Shown here: positions 8,827 through 20,213 of the stretch, piece by piece
Numbering within the stretch: position 1 is the first letter of the stretch
How the letters are laid out: each line of letters starts with the position of its first letter
Origin: Trileptium ribeirensis
Taxonomy: Eukaryota; Nematoda; Enoplea; Enoplida; Thoracostomopsidae
Reading direction: 5' to 3'
Assembly (NCBI GenBank): GCA_030248225.1
Contig: JASANE010000408.1
Span: 29,147-93,146, forward strand
Length of the DNA: 64,000 bases
Made by a program: the position numbers and the translations under genes
Notes under the pieces: model-generated
What the model was told of the DNA's origin: nothing
Database searches by the model: none
What the model saw: only the letters and a program-made list of their open reading frames with translations

Positions 8827-10204
8827 AGGGAGGCTAGCACCGACACCTGCTCGCAGGTCATGGAGCCTAGCCGCTATTCCCTATCCTAGACTCAACGGAA
8901 GTTGTTTAGTTCTATTTAGCGCGATAAGTGTTGAAATAAAATATGAAAAAAATTCCTAGAAATTCGAAGTTTTACCTAGTGGAGATCGCGATATGCTCCG
9001 TGTTAGAGCATTGACCTGTGTGGCCCCCACAGGGTTCCGACAAGCCCTGAGTGTTTAATGTCGGATTATCATTGGCGTGGCCTGCGCTTTTCACTAAATT
9101 CTATTTCGATGAAAGTATCCAAAAATCCCTATTGAACTTTTCGAATTATTGCTGGTGACGAGGTAACTTTTCGACTGGGTTCTTTAGACATTACTCCTTT
9201 GTTGCAGCAAAACACCAAATAAATTAGGCAGAAGGCCATGCTCGTCAGGGCTTGCGACATTCTCGCACACAAGCCATGGCGGGCAAGGCCTGCTCGTCCA
9301 TGCGGACAAACCAGAAAAGAAAAACTCCCTATCATCTCAGTATTGAATAAGACTCTACTCGGTGTCAGCAACTCAAGTTTATTTACATGATCAAAGGTTA
9401 ATGTTGGGAATGAGTGTTCGTGAATTAAGGTTGGGGTGAGCTAAGCAAAACGTATCAGGGTAGACTAGCCGCAGCTCGCTGTGATCACTTCAGTTTGGTG
9501 GATTATGGGGCGCAAGGTATGAAAAGGGAAAACATATACGGAGCATACTGATGCAAGCGCGTGCGAGGACTAGGGGCGGTTATCCCTGCTTCGACTAAAC
9601 GTTAGCGAACTAATCAGCTATGCAGCGCACTAAGCAGGGGCCTAGAGTGCTTCGGAAATCGCTCCTTAAAGCAGGTAGCTCTGGGCGACGAATACTCAGG
9701 CCGGGAAAGGAACAACGGTGGTCCGACTGACTATGCGATCTCGACAGCGTTGTGGTGGCGCTACGGGGCGCCTGGCAATTTATTCTCAAGATGTACTCTC
9801 ATTAGTGCGTATGCATAAATTCAGCCTATAGCATTTGGCATCCATACCTACCTAATAGTACGACTGACCGAACGAAGGTGGGTCGGGGGCGAATTAATCC
9901 GGTTACAGAGCGGTAGGGGCCGGCTGTCACGCGAAACGGCTCTAGATGATTTCCTGATCGATCTCGGGGCCGTCCTCCTAGTCATTTTAGTTCTAGTGTT
10001 ATTTGCCTGCTGGTATTTCGCGGGGGACACGCTTTACGGGCTTAGTGCGTCGAGTCGAGAGGTGACTCGGCCTTATTTCCTACTCTTCGGGGCCGTTTTC
10101 TTGTTAATCGAGATCGGGGCGATCGGCCCCGGACGTCTCTGCGTCTTTTGTTTTCTCTTCGGTTGCTCGTTTTTTTGCCTCCCTCTAACGGTGTCCTTTT
10201 TATT

Positions 10205-10262
10205 TCACTGCAATATTGCAGTGTCTCAACTGCATTGTACTGCAGTCGAGTTATCACCGACT
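10205..10262 (-). promoter_or_regulatory. Paired stem-loops in the env LTR
   Basis: On the minus strand: ACTGCA…TGCAGT then CACTGCA-ATAT-TGCAGTG. The same two-hairpin block lies in the other LTR copies although the loops differ. Confidence 0.5.
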
Positions 10263-12669
10263 CAATAATAAAAGTCGATGTGTTCCTATGGCTGAATGGC
10301 TAAGACCTATAAAACTGCAGCGGGCTTAAATTCTCCGTGCAGGTTCAACTCACTAACTGGGAAAACAGCACTGGCTGATACTGAAACTGTAGAAAAAGGG
10401 ATACTGAGCATACATAGTACATAGCCTAACGGGCAAACCGAGTTAAAATCAAAGAAAAGCTAAACTCAGCGATCAACTCGCTTCAAAGAGAAAAAGGGGT
10501 TTTGCACTCGCCCGGTTTGGGGCCGAAACGGCCCGGGCGAGGAGGTGAGTCTTCTTTATTTTTAGAAAGTCCTAAACTTTTGTTTGAAGGCGGGGACACA
10601 ATGTGTTTCTCCCGCAACGGCGGTTTCTAGTGATTGCGCAGGGGCAGGCTTTAATTTTGTTTCCTTTAGACCATGGTCTCTAGAGAAGACCATTGCGTAG
10701 GGCAAGGGTGAACGCCAGTAAATTTAATCGTTTTAGTCACATAGTTATTTGGAGTCAAAACTGGTGCGTCACCACAAAACGATGCACCATCGTCCCAGGT
10801 CAATGTCGGCGAAATTTTGCTCAGCTGGGGGCGTGCTCCTCCAGCTCATTTTGATCACACGGGTGTAAGGGGACAGATAAAGATTTTCCGGTCAGTCGTC
10901 CTAACAAGATGGGTGCACAAATGAGATGCCTACCGAATGCGTCGTTTATGTGCTCTAAAATCAGATCCAAGCAGAGTAAAGCATCCTGAGTAAAGATGAT
11001 TTCGAGACAACATTTCGTGAGAGCAGCAAACACCTTAAGCTCAAGTTAACGTCCCGAGAATTTGTTTAGTCTTTTGAGTGCCCAAATTTTCTTAGCTCAG
11101 AGGAACAAAACGAAATTTTGAGGGTTTCCTAAAACCCGACGAAGGCTAGTCCTCCGTCCCTAATCTGCGATTCTGTCCAAGCTCACACACGGCATGAGCA
11201 TTGAACAGTCCACTAAGCTGCAAATTTGGAAAACGATCAAAGCAAACCATTGAACAAGGCCTTATTTTGTGGTATGCACGTTCAAGAAATTTTACCGTGG
11301 TCGGCTCAGGAAAATTCGTCTATCCTAACTCAAAAGAAGCAAGTCATGTAAAGTCTGGACGTGAAGCGTCCATTTTGTTGTGCCTTACCTAAGACCACGG
11401 GGAATCAGCTAGACTTCGACTTTGTCACCTACAATTTGTCACCATCCCGTGCAATCGCTCAAGATGCCGAAAACGGGACTCGATGTATGGAGGCTTTTCA
11501 GTGATCCTAATTTACAGCCTATGAATGACCTGTCACTGTTACATCTGGGGAAAGTAAATCCCTTACTCTCGGTTCTCCTCTCGACTTACGATATTTGATC
11601 CGGGACAGCCATTACTAGTCCCCTTCCGCGAGACGGAAGATGTCTACGCGGGTCCTCCATCGATCGAATCCCATTCCAAACACGTAAACCGAAAACCACG
11701 AGAAAGCAAACACGAAATAGAAAACAACTGGAGATTAAAGTCAAGCGTCGGAGCCGGTCAGTAAAGTCGACCGAACTCCGCGTTGCCGAAGTCGAACTGA
11801 TATCAAGATTCGACGCGTTGGTCGTAACCTCGAAATTTCGGCCTGTATGTTACGATGGCGATTTTGTCGCCGTCCAATCGTTGGCGATTTCTTGACGCCC
11901 TCTTTTTTGGGTTTTCAATCCAGTGTCCAATTGGGGACACTTCCGGAAATTTAAATCTTGACGGCTACCGTAAACCGTCGATGTCCTTAAAGAGAGTCGG
12001 CTTCAATTAAATTTGCCGACTTTAAGTTTGAATCTTCCGAGTACTCGGAAGTTGACCATCTGTGATTTTTGTCCAAATTTTCCCAAGAAAAGCAAATTTT
12101 GAAGTCCCAATTTCCCGTCCTCATCGCCGGATGTCCAGTGAAATCAGATCGTAAACTAACAAAATTTAAACTGTTTCCGGTCCCCGCTTAAATTAGACTA
12201 TTAGAAATACTTTCGGGTCACGCAATTTTCCTCTTCAGCCGTAATTAGCGTGACAATCTGCTCATGATTTGAACTGTTTGCTCTTCCCAGCCCATCCCGA
12301 GTCGGCAAACATCAACTAAGCCTTTGTTGTCCTCGACTTGCCGCCCTCCTAATTAAGCTAAATTGAATTTAGCAGATGACCCCAGTACGCGAGGACATCC
12401 AAAAACAACGAAAAGAATCGAGCTAATTTGGACGTTTCCTGCCAAAGCGTATGTTCGAAGCCCCGCCGGGGGGGAACCGGCGACGAGAGACCGCCCGTCT
12501 CGAGGTTAGAGACGGGGCAAACCTTAACGTACTCCTAATTGATCAGGGGCCCTGCTCCAAGGCCCCTAGGGTCCGCGGGAGGGCCTTAAATCGCCCCCCC
12601 GTTCGTCTTATTCGTTCGTCTTTTGTCCGTAAAACTCTGAAATTTAGCAAATTTTAGTGTACGATGTCC

Positions 12670-12790
12670 TCGTCCGTCCGTTTTTTTCACGTCCTCCTAT
12701 ATATGTATACAGTTCTTACATATATATATAATATATACATATAAACACATATACACACAGACACATACACATACTACACACAGTAGACAC
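12670..12790. repeat. TA/CA-rich microsatellite inside the env LTR
   Basis: Alternating TATA and ACACAT runs. Matching low-complexity tracts occur at the same place in the other LTR copies (about 16150-16215, 25660-25715, 50880-50965). Confidence 0.7.
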
Positions 12791-13562
12791 ATTGGCGTCC
12801 TGAGCGACAGAAAGGTCGCTCAGGATAAACACACACAGAGTACATCAAACACAACAACAACAAAGCGACAAAGAAGAAAACCGACCAGAAACGTCGGTTA
12901 GAGAGAGAACGAGGACAAAAGCGAAAGGACAGCGAGGACACGATGCGGGTGTGGGAAGGGAAGCGGGACAAGGGGAATCCGGGATGATTTTCTAGGGGCT
13001 GGGGCCAGATTCGATCCCAGGACGGAAAACGGGGTCGATTGATACCAAACACAAGGGTGGTAGACGCAGTAACGGGTCGGAACCCATTCATGGGTTCCGA
13101 TGTGTATTAGTATGGGGGCTTTAGCGGGCTCTCCTGCGTTAACGGTTGGGCGGAGCGACGCCCGCCGGGTATCGTTGGACTCACTGTCCAACGGCGATTT
13201 AAATGAGGGGTGATATCGCCACTAGGGCGGCAGGAGTAAAAACGGTACTAAAACCGCGGCCATTAGAGAGAGTCGTGGCTACGGTGGGGGCGCGTTTGTT
13301 GGTCGCCCGGGTTAACGGGGCGGCAGATCGAGATTGCGAAGACTACCAAAAGTGTGATTTCCGCTTATTTTGACTTGCTGTTTTCCGTGACCATTACTCA
13401 GTACATTGCTAAAACCAAGTAAATTTAATATTTTTGATTTCGGTCTTAACAAACTTGTTTTCTTGAACGTGCAGTCAGGGGCCTCCTATTCCGGGACGGT
13501 CGTAACCGTCACGGTTTTAACGCGTAGCGGCTGCTGTTAACACGCGTCCCGATGGTCAATTG

Positions 13563-13865
13563 CGGCAATTAATACAAGCAGTATACAACACTTTTGTACA
13601 AAACGGTATACAACAGTTATATACAGAACGGTATATGATATTCTTATACAAAACGGTAAACGATATTTTTATACAAAACGGTAAACGATATTTTTATACA
13701 AAACGGTAAACGATATTTTTATACAAAACGGTAAACGATATTTTTATACAAAACGGCATGCGATATTTTATACAAAACGGTATGCGATATTTTATACAAA
13801 ACGGCAAACGATATTTTTATGCAAAACGGTAAAACAAAACGGTATACAATATTTATGCCAACGGT
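13563..13865. repeat. ~25-bp minisatellite at the U3 start of the env LTR
   Basis: About ten to twelve units around TACAAAACGGTAAACGATAT in tandem with small changes (GGTAAACG, GGCATGCG, GGTATGCG). It lies just inside the LTR 5' end and is absent from the other LTR copies. Confidence 0.85.
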
Positions 13866-13946
13866 CATGTGCCAACGCTTCCCGCTACGGTTTTGAGTAC
13901 GAAGATCCTGCAATGCTCGTGACAGGGCCGAAGCGGCCCTGTTACA

Positions 13947-14111
13947 GTTTAACTTATTCTGGGGTGGTGGAACACGTTTACGGGAAAAACATGGGTTATT
14001 TTTGAAGGGTTATTTAGCTGATGGGGGTCCTGAACTAGGATACTAGCGAGAGAAAATTGTGTCCAACCCGAATAATTAAGTCCGAAAATTTTCATTTAAA
14101 AATATAAGAGA
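13947..14111 (+). other. Pre-LTR internal segment next to truncated LTR
   Basis: 165 bases nearly identical to 23449-23613, which precedes the other plus-strand LTR. It ends in a purine-rich AAAAATATAAGAGA directly before the LTR start TGTAACA, a plausible polypurine tract. The homology stops exactly at the outer end of the env provirus LTR (13946/13947), as expected if that provirus inserted into this copy. Confidence 0.6.
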
Positions 14112-14158
14112 TGTAACAGGCCCGTTCCGGCCCGTTACGCGTCTTTTGCACGATTTTG

Positions 14159-14401
14159 ATGGTAAAATTGTTTAAACGAGCCTCAAATCGCATTAGACAA
14201 GTTTTCATGTGCCGCCTGGTGCCATGGGTGTCGATGATTGTGCTGCTTATCGTTGTATCGTACCTGTATTTTGCCATTTGTCATATTTTATCGTTGTATC
14301 GTACCTGTGTTTTGCCATTTGTCATATTCTTGTCGTTGCATAATTTATTGTATTTGGATAAGCCCATGGTAACTCGGCGGAAACTGGCTTCGATGGTTTG
14401 A
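14159..14401 (+). CDS. LTR-encoded small two-segment membrane protein ORF (copy 1)
   Basis: 80 codons from ATG 14159 just inside the LTR. A basic N-end (KLFKRASNRIRQ) is followed by two hydrophobic segments (about residues 26-48 and 49-66) and a charged tail after LYLDKPMV. A 41-base tandem duplication (14251-14332) creates part of the hydrophobic stretch. The same ORF is in the second LTR and, much diverged, in the minus-strand solo LTR. No known family recognised. LTR-encoded proteins are known (the MMTV superantigen), but no relation is implied. Confidence 0.4.
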   Translation: MVKLFKRASNRIRQVFMCRLVPWVSMIVLLIVVSYLYFAICHILSLYRTCVLPFVIFLSLHNLLYLDKPMVTRRKLASMV

Positions 14402-15119
14402 TCAGGTTTGGAAAGAATAGGAAAGAGCCTCTAACTTGTGCTGAAATAAGAGATCTGAACGGAACTCGACTACTTCTCCCCATTTCCCTATGGGAAATTC
14501 AAAATTCCTACTGTCCGGGAATAGGAGGCCTTTGACAATTTAAGGGGTCGGAAAGTAATCAAAATCAGGACTATCAATTTTACCTGGTTCAAGCGAACTA
14601 TAGCTTAATGGTCGCAAAAGTAAGCTGAAACAAATGGGTTACGGTAGTTTCCGGGTACTTGGAAATAACGGACATCGGGCCTGTTTGTCGGCCCGTAACC
14701 GTCCCACGGTTGGATTTCCCGAAAATGCCCAGAGCACTTTTCGATAGAGAATTTTTAGGGCTTTCGGACGAGCTCAAGATATCACAAATCGCTGGAGGAT
14801 CTCCTGAGATATTCCAGGGACAAACTGGCGAAAGTCCAATTAACGGCCAATACTTACGCTAGGTTTGGCTGGTGACCATGGTTCCGAGTGGACATAACCT
14901 ACGCTTGTATGGAAATATAATTATGCATATATATATGTGTGTACTGCCTGATTTTCGTGTCTTGGTACGTCTGGTTACTCCGCCCCACCATGAAAATCCT
15001 TTCTCTTATGGTGTCCTTTGACGCCCCGAAACTGCCTGACTAGCGCCCTGGCAACTGGTTTTTCTTGTAACCATCGGATCATTGATTGAAAGTATGCGTA
15101 TTTCTAAGTAGTTTACCCA

Positions 15120-15700
15120 TTGAGACATCTGACGAGGCCAGGCGGGTCTCGACCTGACTAGTCATACCGCTGCTATATAACTTATCTGACTGTTCATAAT
15201 GTACAACGAAAATTTAACATAAAATTCCGTCCGTTTGTACCAACTCCGTAATTGACCCTTGATCCTAAGGGGGCGCATGCGACCTCTTATTCTACTCGTT
15301 GCTTTTGGCAAACACAACGATATACGGCGGGTCTCCGCCCGACTCCCCGCTAGTTCACTATAACCTGTTAAAGTGCTCCCAATTCGACACACCGACTGAA
15401 AGTGGGTACAAACCAACCGAAAATTTATCCCCAACTCGAAAGTAGGCAAATCGCCCCTCATTGCATTCATCACGTCGAGACATCTCCAAAGATGTCCGGC
15501 GGGTCTCCGTCAGTTGCCCCGTTAACCCGGGACGGCCGACGAAGGCGCCCCCACCACTATCGACACTCTCTCTATCTGCCGTGATTTTAGTGCCTCTCTA
15601 ACCGCTCCGTTAGGGCAGATAAAACAACCTCTCCAAGACGAGTTGAACGATGCCAGGCGGGCGTCGCTCCGCCCACCCGTTAGCGCGAGAACGCCGGCTG
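15120..15700 (+). repeat. U3 array of four ~170-bp units
   Basis: Imperfect units recur with the core GGCGGGTCTCCGYC at 15149, 15327, 15499 and 15657 (spacing 178, 172, 158). The same array lies at about 24630-25200 (+) and, reversed, at about 51350-51930. Repeats of this kind in U3 often carry enhancer elements; that role is inferred from position only. Confidence 0.6.
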
Positions 15701-16011
15701 AAACCCAGTATCCTAATATATGTCGGAACCCAAAATTGGGTCCCGACCCGCCACTGCGTCTACCCCCCTCGTGTTTGGTATCGTTCAGCCCCGTTCTTCG
15801 TCCTGGGACCGAATTTCGCTCCAGCCCCTCGAAAATCCTTTGGGAACCCCCTATCCCGCCTCTCTTCCCGTGCCCCTTCTTTTCCGTTTTTCTTTGTCGT
15901 TTTCTCTCTTTCTCTCTCTAACCGACTTCTTTGGTCGGTTGTCGCTGTTGTTGTCGTCGTGATTGTGTTGTGTCGTTGTTGTTGTGGTTGCTGTGTGGTG
16001 GTGTAGTTGTA

Positions 16012-16012
16012 G

Positions 16013-16062
<50 letters not shown>
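16012..16062. repeat. (GTT)17 microsatellite
   Basis: Perfect GTT run in U3. Shorter, interrupted runs are at the equivalent place in the other copies (about 25523-25560; AAC on the plus strand at about 51036-51055). Confidence 0.95.
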
Positions 16063-18009
16063 CTGCGTGTTTATGGTGTGTACTTGAGCGATCTTTCTGT
16101 CGCTCAGGTCGCCTGTGTGTCTCATGTGTAGTGTGTGTTTATGTGCTCATGAGTATTGTATGTATATGTGTATGTATATATGGACATAGAGATATATGTA
16201 TATATATATAGTATATAAGGACATGACAAAAAACAGGACATATAGGGACAAGACGTACAAAACGACGTTAAATTTATAAGTTTTACGGACGGACAGGACT
16301 AGGATAACTAGGAAGGACGGGGGCATGTTTAGGGCCCTGTCGTGGGCTCCGAGAGTTCCTGAATAGGACCACCGATAGCCCAAAGGATACACGGGAATGT
16401 GCTGCACTCCTGACTGCGAAACAAGCTCATTCCTATCTTCGGTGCCCCCTTCGGAACGCCTAAAGACGTCCTGTCGGAATATTTGAAAAGCCATTAGGTA
16501 GGAATGTTAGGAATGTTTGGCTTTATCTTTTAAGCCAACATATAAACGTGCAATGTTTGCACGTTTACCCACGGATTTCGTAGTAAAATTTAGCCACAGA
16601 TGGACTCTTAATAAGCTTAATTAGGTGATGGATGAGGCAGCTAACTCGCTAAAATAGCTGGAATTTGACCTCAAACCGACGAGTTAGCTGGTGGCAATTT
16701 GATGGATGGGGACTAGAAGACCAATCTGTCCTGAAATGAGGACAGATTTGCAGTATAATTCGAGTATTTTATATAGAGAAGAAGATTCGAAATTTTAAAT
16801 TTGACGGGTGACCCAACCATTTTGTAGAACAGTTGGGGGATAACAGTCGATTTAGGATTAAATAGATTTAAGAAATCTGAGTAATGATCTTCAGATCTAT
16901 TTTTGACATAATTTTAAAAGTTACGATAAATGAGGTTCTAGATCCCGCTAGAAATTGAGCTAAAATTCGCAGAGGGTCGACCTCCGAGTATTCGGAGGGT
17001 TCAAATTTGATGTCGGCGATTTCGATTGAAGCCGACTCTCTCTAAAGGGGACCCAGGGTTTACGATAGCTGTCAAAAATAAAATCTTGGGAATTTTTCGA
17101 TTGGGCGCCCGGGTTTGAACTCGAAAAAGTGGGCGTTCAAAGATCTTCTCCGATTGGATAGCGACAAAGTCTATTTTGAGGCGACGACTAACGCGTCGTC
17201 TCTTGGAATCAGTTCGACTTCGGCAGCGCGGAGTTCGGTCGATTTTAGTGACCGGCTCCGACGCTTGAATTTATTGTATGGTTTCGCAGCTTTTGTTACT
17301 CTTTCGTGTTTCTCTTTTTTTTCGACTTGCGTTTGGAATGGGATTCGACCGACGGAGAACCCGCGTAGACATCTTTCGTCTCGCGGAAGGGGACTAGCTA
17401 TCGCTGTTCGGGATCAAATGTTGTAAGTCAAGAGGAGCTGCAAGAATATGGGGGTTTATTTTCCCCAGACATGAATGTAACAGACCAAAATTTTAGTTCG
17501 CGGTAGCACGACTTGTTTTCCATAGCGTGACTGGACGTCCGCCGATGGACGTCCCGCTCCCCACACTGCTTCGCTGCGTTTTTACACGTTCCTTGACAAA
17601 CCTCCTCGAGTCGAGTTCCGTTTTGGGCATCGCGAGCGAGTGCACGGAGGGTATTAGGCTGTGAACACAAAAGTCGAAGTCCTTCTGATTCCCCGTGGTC
17701 ATAGGTAAGGCAAATCAAAATGGACGCTTCTCGTCCATGTTTTACATGATGTGTTGCTCTTGAGTTAGGGTAGTTGAATTTTTCCTGAGCCGACCACGGT
17801 AAAATTTCCCCGACTATTTATAGGGACAGGCTTACTTGTTCATGGTTATCGTTTATAAATTTATAGCTTAGTGGACCGTTCGATGCTCGTGCCGCTGCTT
17901 GAGCTCGGACTGACGTTGCAGTTAGAAACCGAGGACTAGCCTCTGTCGGGCTTTAGGAAGCCCCAAAATTTCGTTTATCAGTTTGAGCCAAGTAAATTTG
18001 GGGAATATA

Positions 18010-18017
18010 TATAAAAG
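18010..18017 (+). promoter_or_regulatory. TATA box of the LTR promoter (TATAAAAG)
   Basis: TATAAAAG in a well-conserved block followed by GACTAA. The equivalent is TATAAAAG at 26992-26999 and TACAAAAG (minus) at 49060-49067. Transcription should start about 30 bases downstream, dividing the LTR into a ~3.9-kb U3 and ~2.8-kb R-U5. The start point is inferred. Confidence 0.5.
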
Positions 18018-18472
18018 ACTAAGCAAAATCTAAGTGACTTCAGCTTGAGCATAAGGTCTTGGCACTCCGTAAGGAGCAACTTTTACTCATCATTGACGGA
18101 TTTGCGGTATACTCTCGATTTGTAAGGAGGAGCGGTTTGTACATTATTAAGGACTGGAAAAAAGCCACGTTTAGAGTACACTAGACTGCCCGAGATTCAG
18201 ACCGCCCTGTACAACTCCGCTTGTCAGCAACCAGGTAAATTCACGGCGATAAATTACTGTCTGCTGGAAACACCCTTGCCGAGCTATCAAAATCGCCAAG
18301 GTTCACAATACTATACGCTCGTGGTTAAGGTTAACCGTTAGATCGAGGAAAAGAGCTTTCCCCTAGAATAAACTGACAACCTAGCCAGTTGCCGTTTACG
18401 GTTAGGATTGACTCTTCGGGGGTACACTACGGTACCCTCACGCTAGAAACAAAATCCCAATACCCTAACTTA

Positions 18473-18478
18473 AATAAA
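18473..18478 (+). terminator. Polyadenylation signal AATAAA in R
   Basis: AATAAA about 430 bases after the predicted start, followed by a small GC hairpin (TCGCGACTTCTCGCGA). Conserved at 28013-28018 in the second LTR. Another AATAAA lies ~100 bases earlier, so the choice is uncertain. Confidence 0.4.
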
Positions 18479-18785
18479 AGAAAATCGCGACTTCTCGCGA
18501 GTCATTTTGACCCCAGGCCGAGCAAGTGTAAAACCCCGTTTTCTTTTTAGAGCGACTTGATCGCTGAGTTTGGGTATTTTTCTGATTTTTCTCTGGTTGC
18601 CCGTTAGGCTATGTACTATGTATGCCCTTGCTTTGATTTTTGCTGTTTTCCTTTCTCTCCTTTTTCAGTTTCCCTTGTTAAGTTTCGATCCTGCACGGGG
18701 ATTTTATGCCCTCTACAGATATTTCTGCCTTATCCACTCGACTATCGAGTTCTGTCGAGTTTAGTTAAAATTTTAGTGATAACTC

Positions 18786-18842
18786 GACTGCACAATTCCG
18801 ATAGTGCAGTCAAGGCACTGTACAGAGATTATATGTGCAGTG
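18786..18842 (+). promoter_or_regulatory. Conserved pair of stem-loops in R-U5
   Basis: First hairpin GACTGCAC (18786-18793) pairs perfectly with GTGCAGTC (18804-18811). The second, CACTGTAC (18816-18823), pairs with GTGCAGTG (18835-18842) with one G-U. The same block is at about 28326-28382 (+), 48250-48322 (-) and 10205-10262 (-). In the second LTR the G-U becomes G-C, and in the env LTR the stems are retained with different loops. Confidence 0.6.
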
Positions 18843-19000
18843 TGATAAGGCATTAGGATAAGTTAGAGAGAGAGAGAATAGAAAAGCAAAGACCAACGAA
18901 ACAGAGACAAAAGAAAGCAAGGAAGAGAGAGACCCGCGAAGGAAACCCCAATCCCAAGAAATGGGACGCAGACGTGTCCGCAAAAGTACCAAACGCACCC

Positions 19001-20213
19001 CGGAGCAGAAGCATATCGTGCTAATGTGCAACGGTGGTTAGCCACCATCAGAGACCTAGCCTATCGATCCATGTAATCCGCTCGGGAATACAGAAAACGG
19101 TATTACAATCGCAAGATCAAAGTCCCAGACTACCGAGTCAATGATCACATGTGGGTGTATCGATATTATACCTCCCCAGGCTTATCAAGCAAACTAGAAC
19201 GCCGATGGTGTGGACCATACCAGATCACTAAAATAATGCTCCCTTGCATTTGCGTTAAACTCCCTGGACAACCTAATGCTTCCGATCATGTCGTTCACAT
19301 AAACCGCACCAAACCATGCTATCGCCCGCTAAGCAGCTTCCCCGACATGGCTGATCTACTCAAAGCCGTCCCTCCCGCATACATCGAGGCTTTGCTACAG
19401 GAACCCGGAGAAACTATCCTCGCTGACAAATACTTCGCCAGGGAATTACAGGCTGCAGATCCAGAAGCAGTCGACCGATTGCGCCAAGAGATTGATGGTG
19501 CATCCGATGTCGCAAGTGTAGAGATTGGAGAGCCTAACTTAGAATACACGCAAGCGCAGGCAGACATCCACCGCGCCGCAGTATAACAGCTGACCATTCA
19601 GGCTCAGGGCTCCCCTGAAGCCCCACAACAAAACAGACTTCCCCTTTGTGACCCTGACAGAACTCCGGGCACCGAATGGCCCGCTATGTCACAGGAACTC
19701 GCTACCCTAGACCCCGCTAATTTACCTTACGCACTTGACAAACCCCTTGGTACTTTCCCGCCTGAGTATGGACAACATACCGCCCCAGTAACCCTACGAG
19801 AACAGGAGCGATCAGTTCGAACTGATGAGCCTACCCGACCTCTAAAGGTGAAACGCTCAGAGGACGGTCGAGCACTACGACCATTCAACGTTAACGACCT
19901 AGGTCTCGTGGAATTACTCGCTTCACAGGACCCGGACGAACACTCACCCCACACTCCAGAACAAGCTGCATCTCCAACTTCAGCAGTTGAACCTGCTGTA
20001 CAAACCTCGCCGCTTACGCCTGCCCAACGTCGAACCGCTATCGTTACCCAAACATCCCGCAGCCCCCAGACACAACGCGTAGTGACTGAATCCGACAAGC
20101 CATTGGCGCAACACCCTATCCATCGCGAACCTATAACACCTTATGAACAACAATATCCCAAACCTCGCCAGGCATACTCCGCCCCACCTACACCGCTTCC
20201 GCACACTCCCTAA
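19001..20213 (+). pseudogene. Integrase C-terminal end and linker (Ty3/Gypsy), broken
   Basis: Begins within integrase: the frame reads through YRANVQRWLATIRDLAYRSM, then a TAA, then EYRKRYYN and the GPY/F-type module WCGPYQITKI…VKLPGQ…DHVVHINRTKP, the chromatin/DNA-binding C-terminal domain of Metaviridae integrases. A TAA at 19584-19586 interrupts, but the frame continues to 20213 as a proline- and threonine-rich linker. The catalytic core, RT and protease are missing because LTR sequence is joined at 19000. This fixes the element as Ty3/Gypsy-like and shows that the following ORFs lie 3' of pol. Confidence 0.75.

Larger units (their letters stand above)
8591..13946 (-). mobile_element. 5' LTR of the env provirus (5.36 kb)
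   Basis: On the minus strand it starts TGTAACAGGGCCGC and ends GGTTATTACA, the same termini as the other giant LTRs in the window (23614-30422 and 46428-52954), with the 5-bp inverted repeat TGTAA/TTACA. It is followed by a primer-binding site and gag. Its U5 end (8591-9050), paired stem-loop (about 10205-10262), AAAAGACTAA promoter region (~11070) and U3 are alignable with the other copies but diverged. It is about 1.2 kb shorter than the solo LTR; it lacks most of the U3 tandem units and has a minisatellite instead of the U3 membrane ORF. Confidence 0.8.
14112..19000 (+). mobile_element. 3'-truncated giant LTR (U3, R and part of U5)
   Basis: Starts TGTAACAGGCCCGTTC and follows LTR 23614-30422 base for base with few differences for 4.9 kb. 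The match stops at 19000, where the sequence changes within a few bases to an integrase reading frame; the last ~1.9 kb of U5 is missing. It keeps ~500 bp (about 16720-17260) that the other plus-strand LTR has lost, and has the empty site (TAA 18020-18022) of the MITE found in that copy. Confidence 0.85.

Noticed and set aside
8591..8830. 5S rRNA, spliced-leader RNA or U1 snRNA gene
   Set aside because: Short resemblances (CTTAGCAGGCCGC, TATGATCAC) but no full-length match to any of these; the block is the U5 end of an LTR.
15760..16211. Frames with long Asn, Val or Cys runs
   Set aside because: They are translations of the (GTT)n microsatellite.
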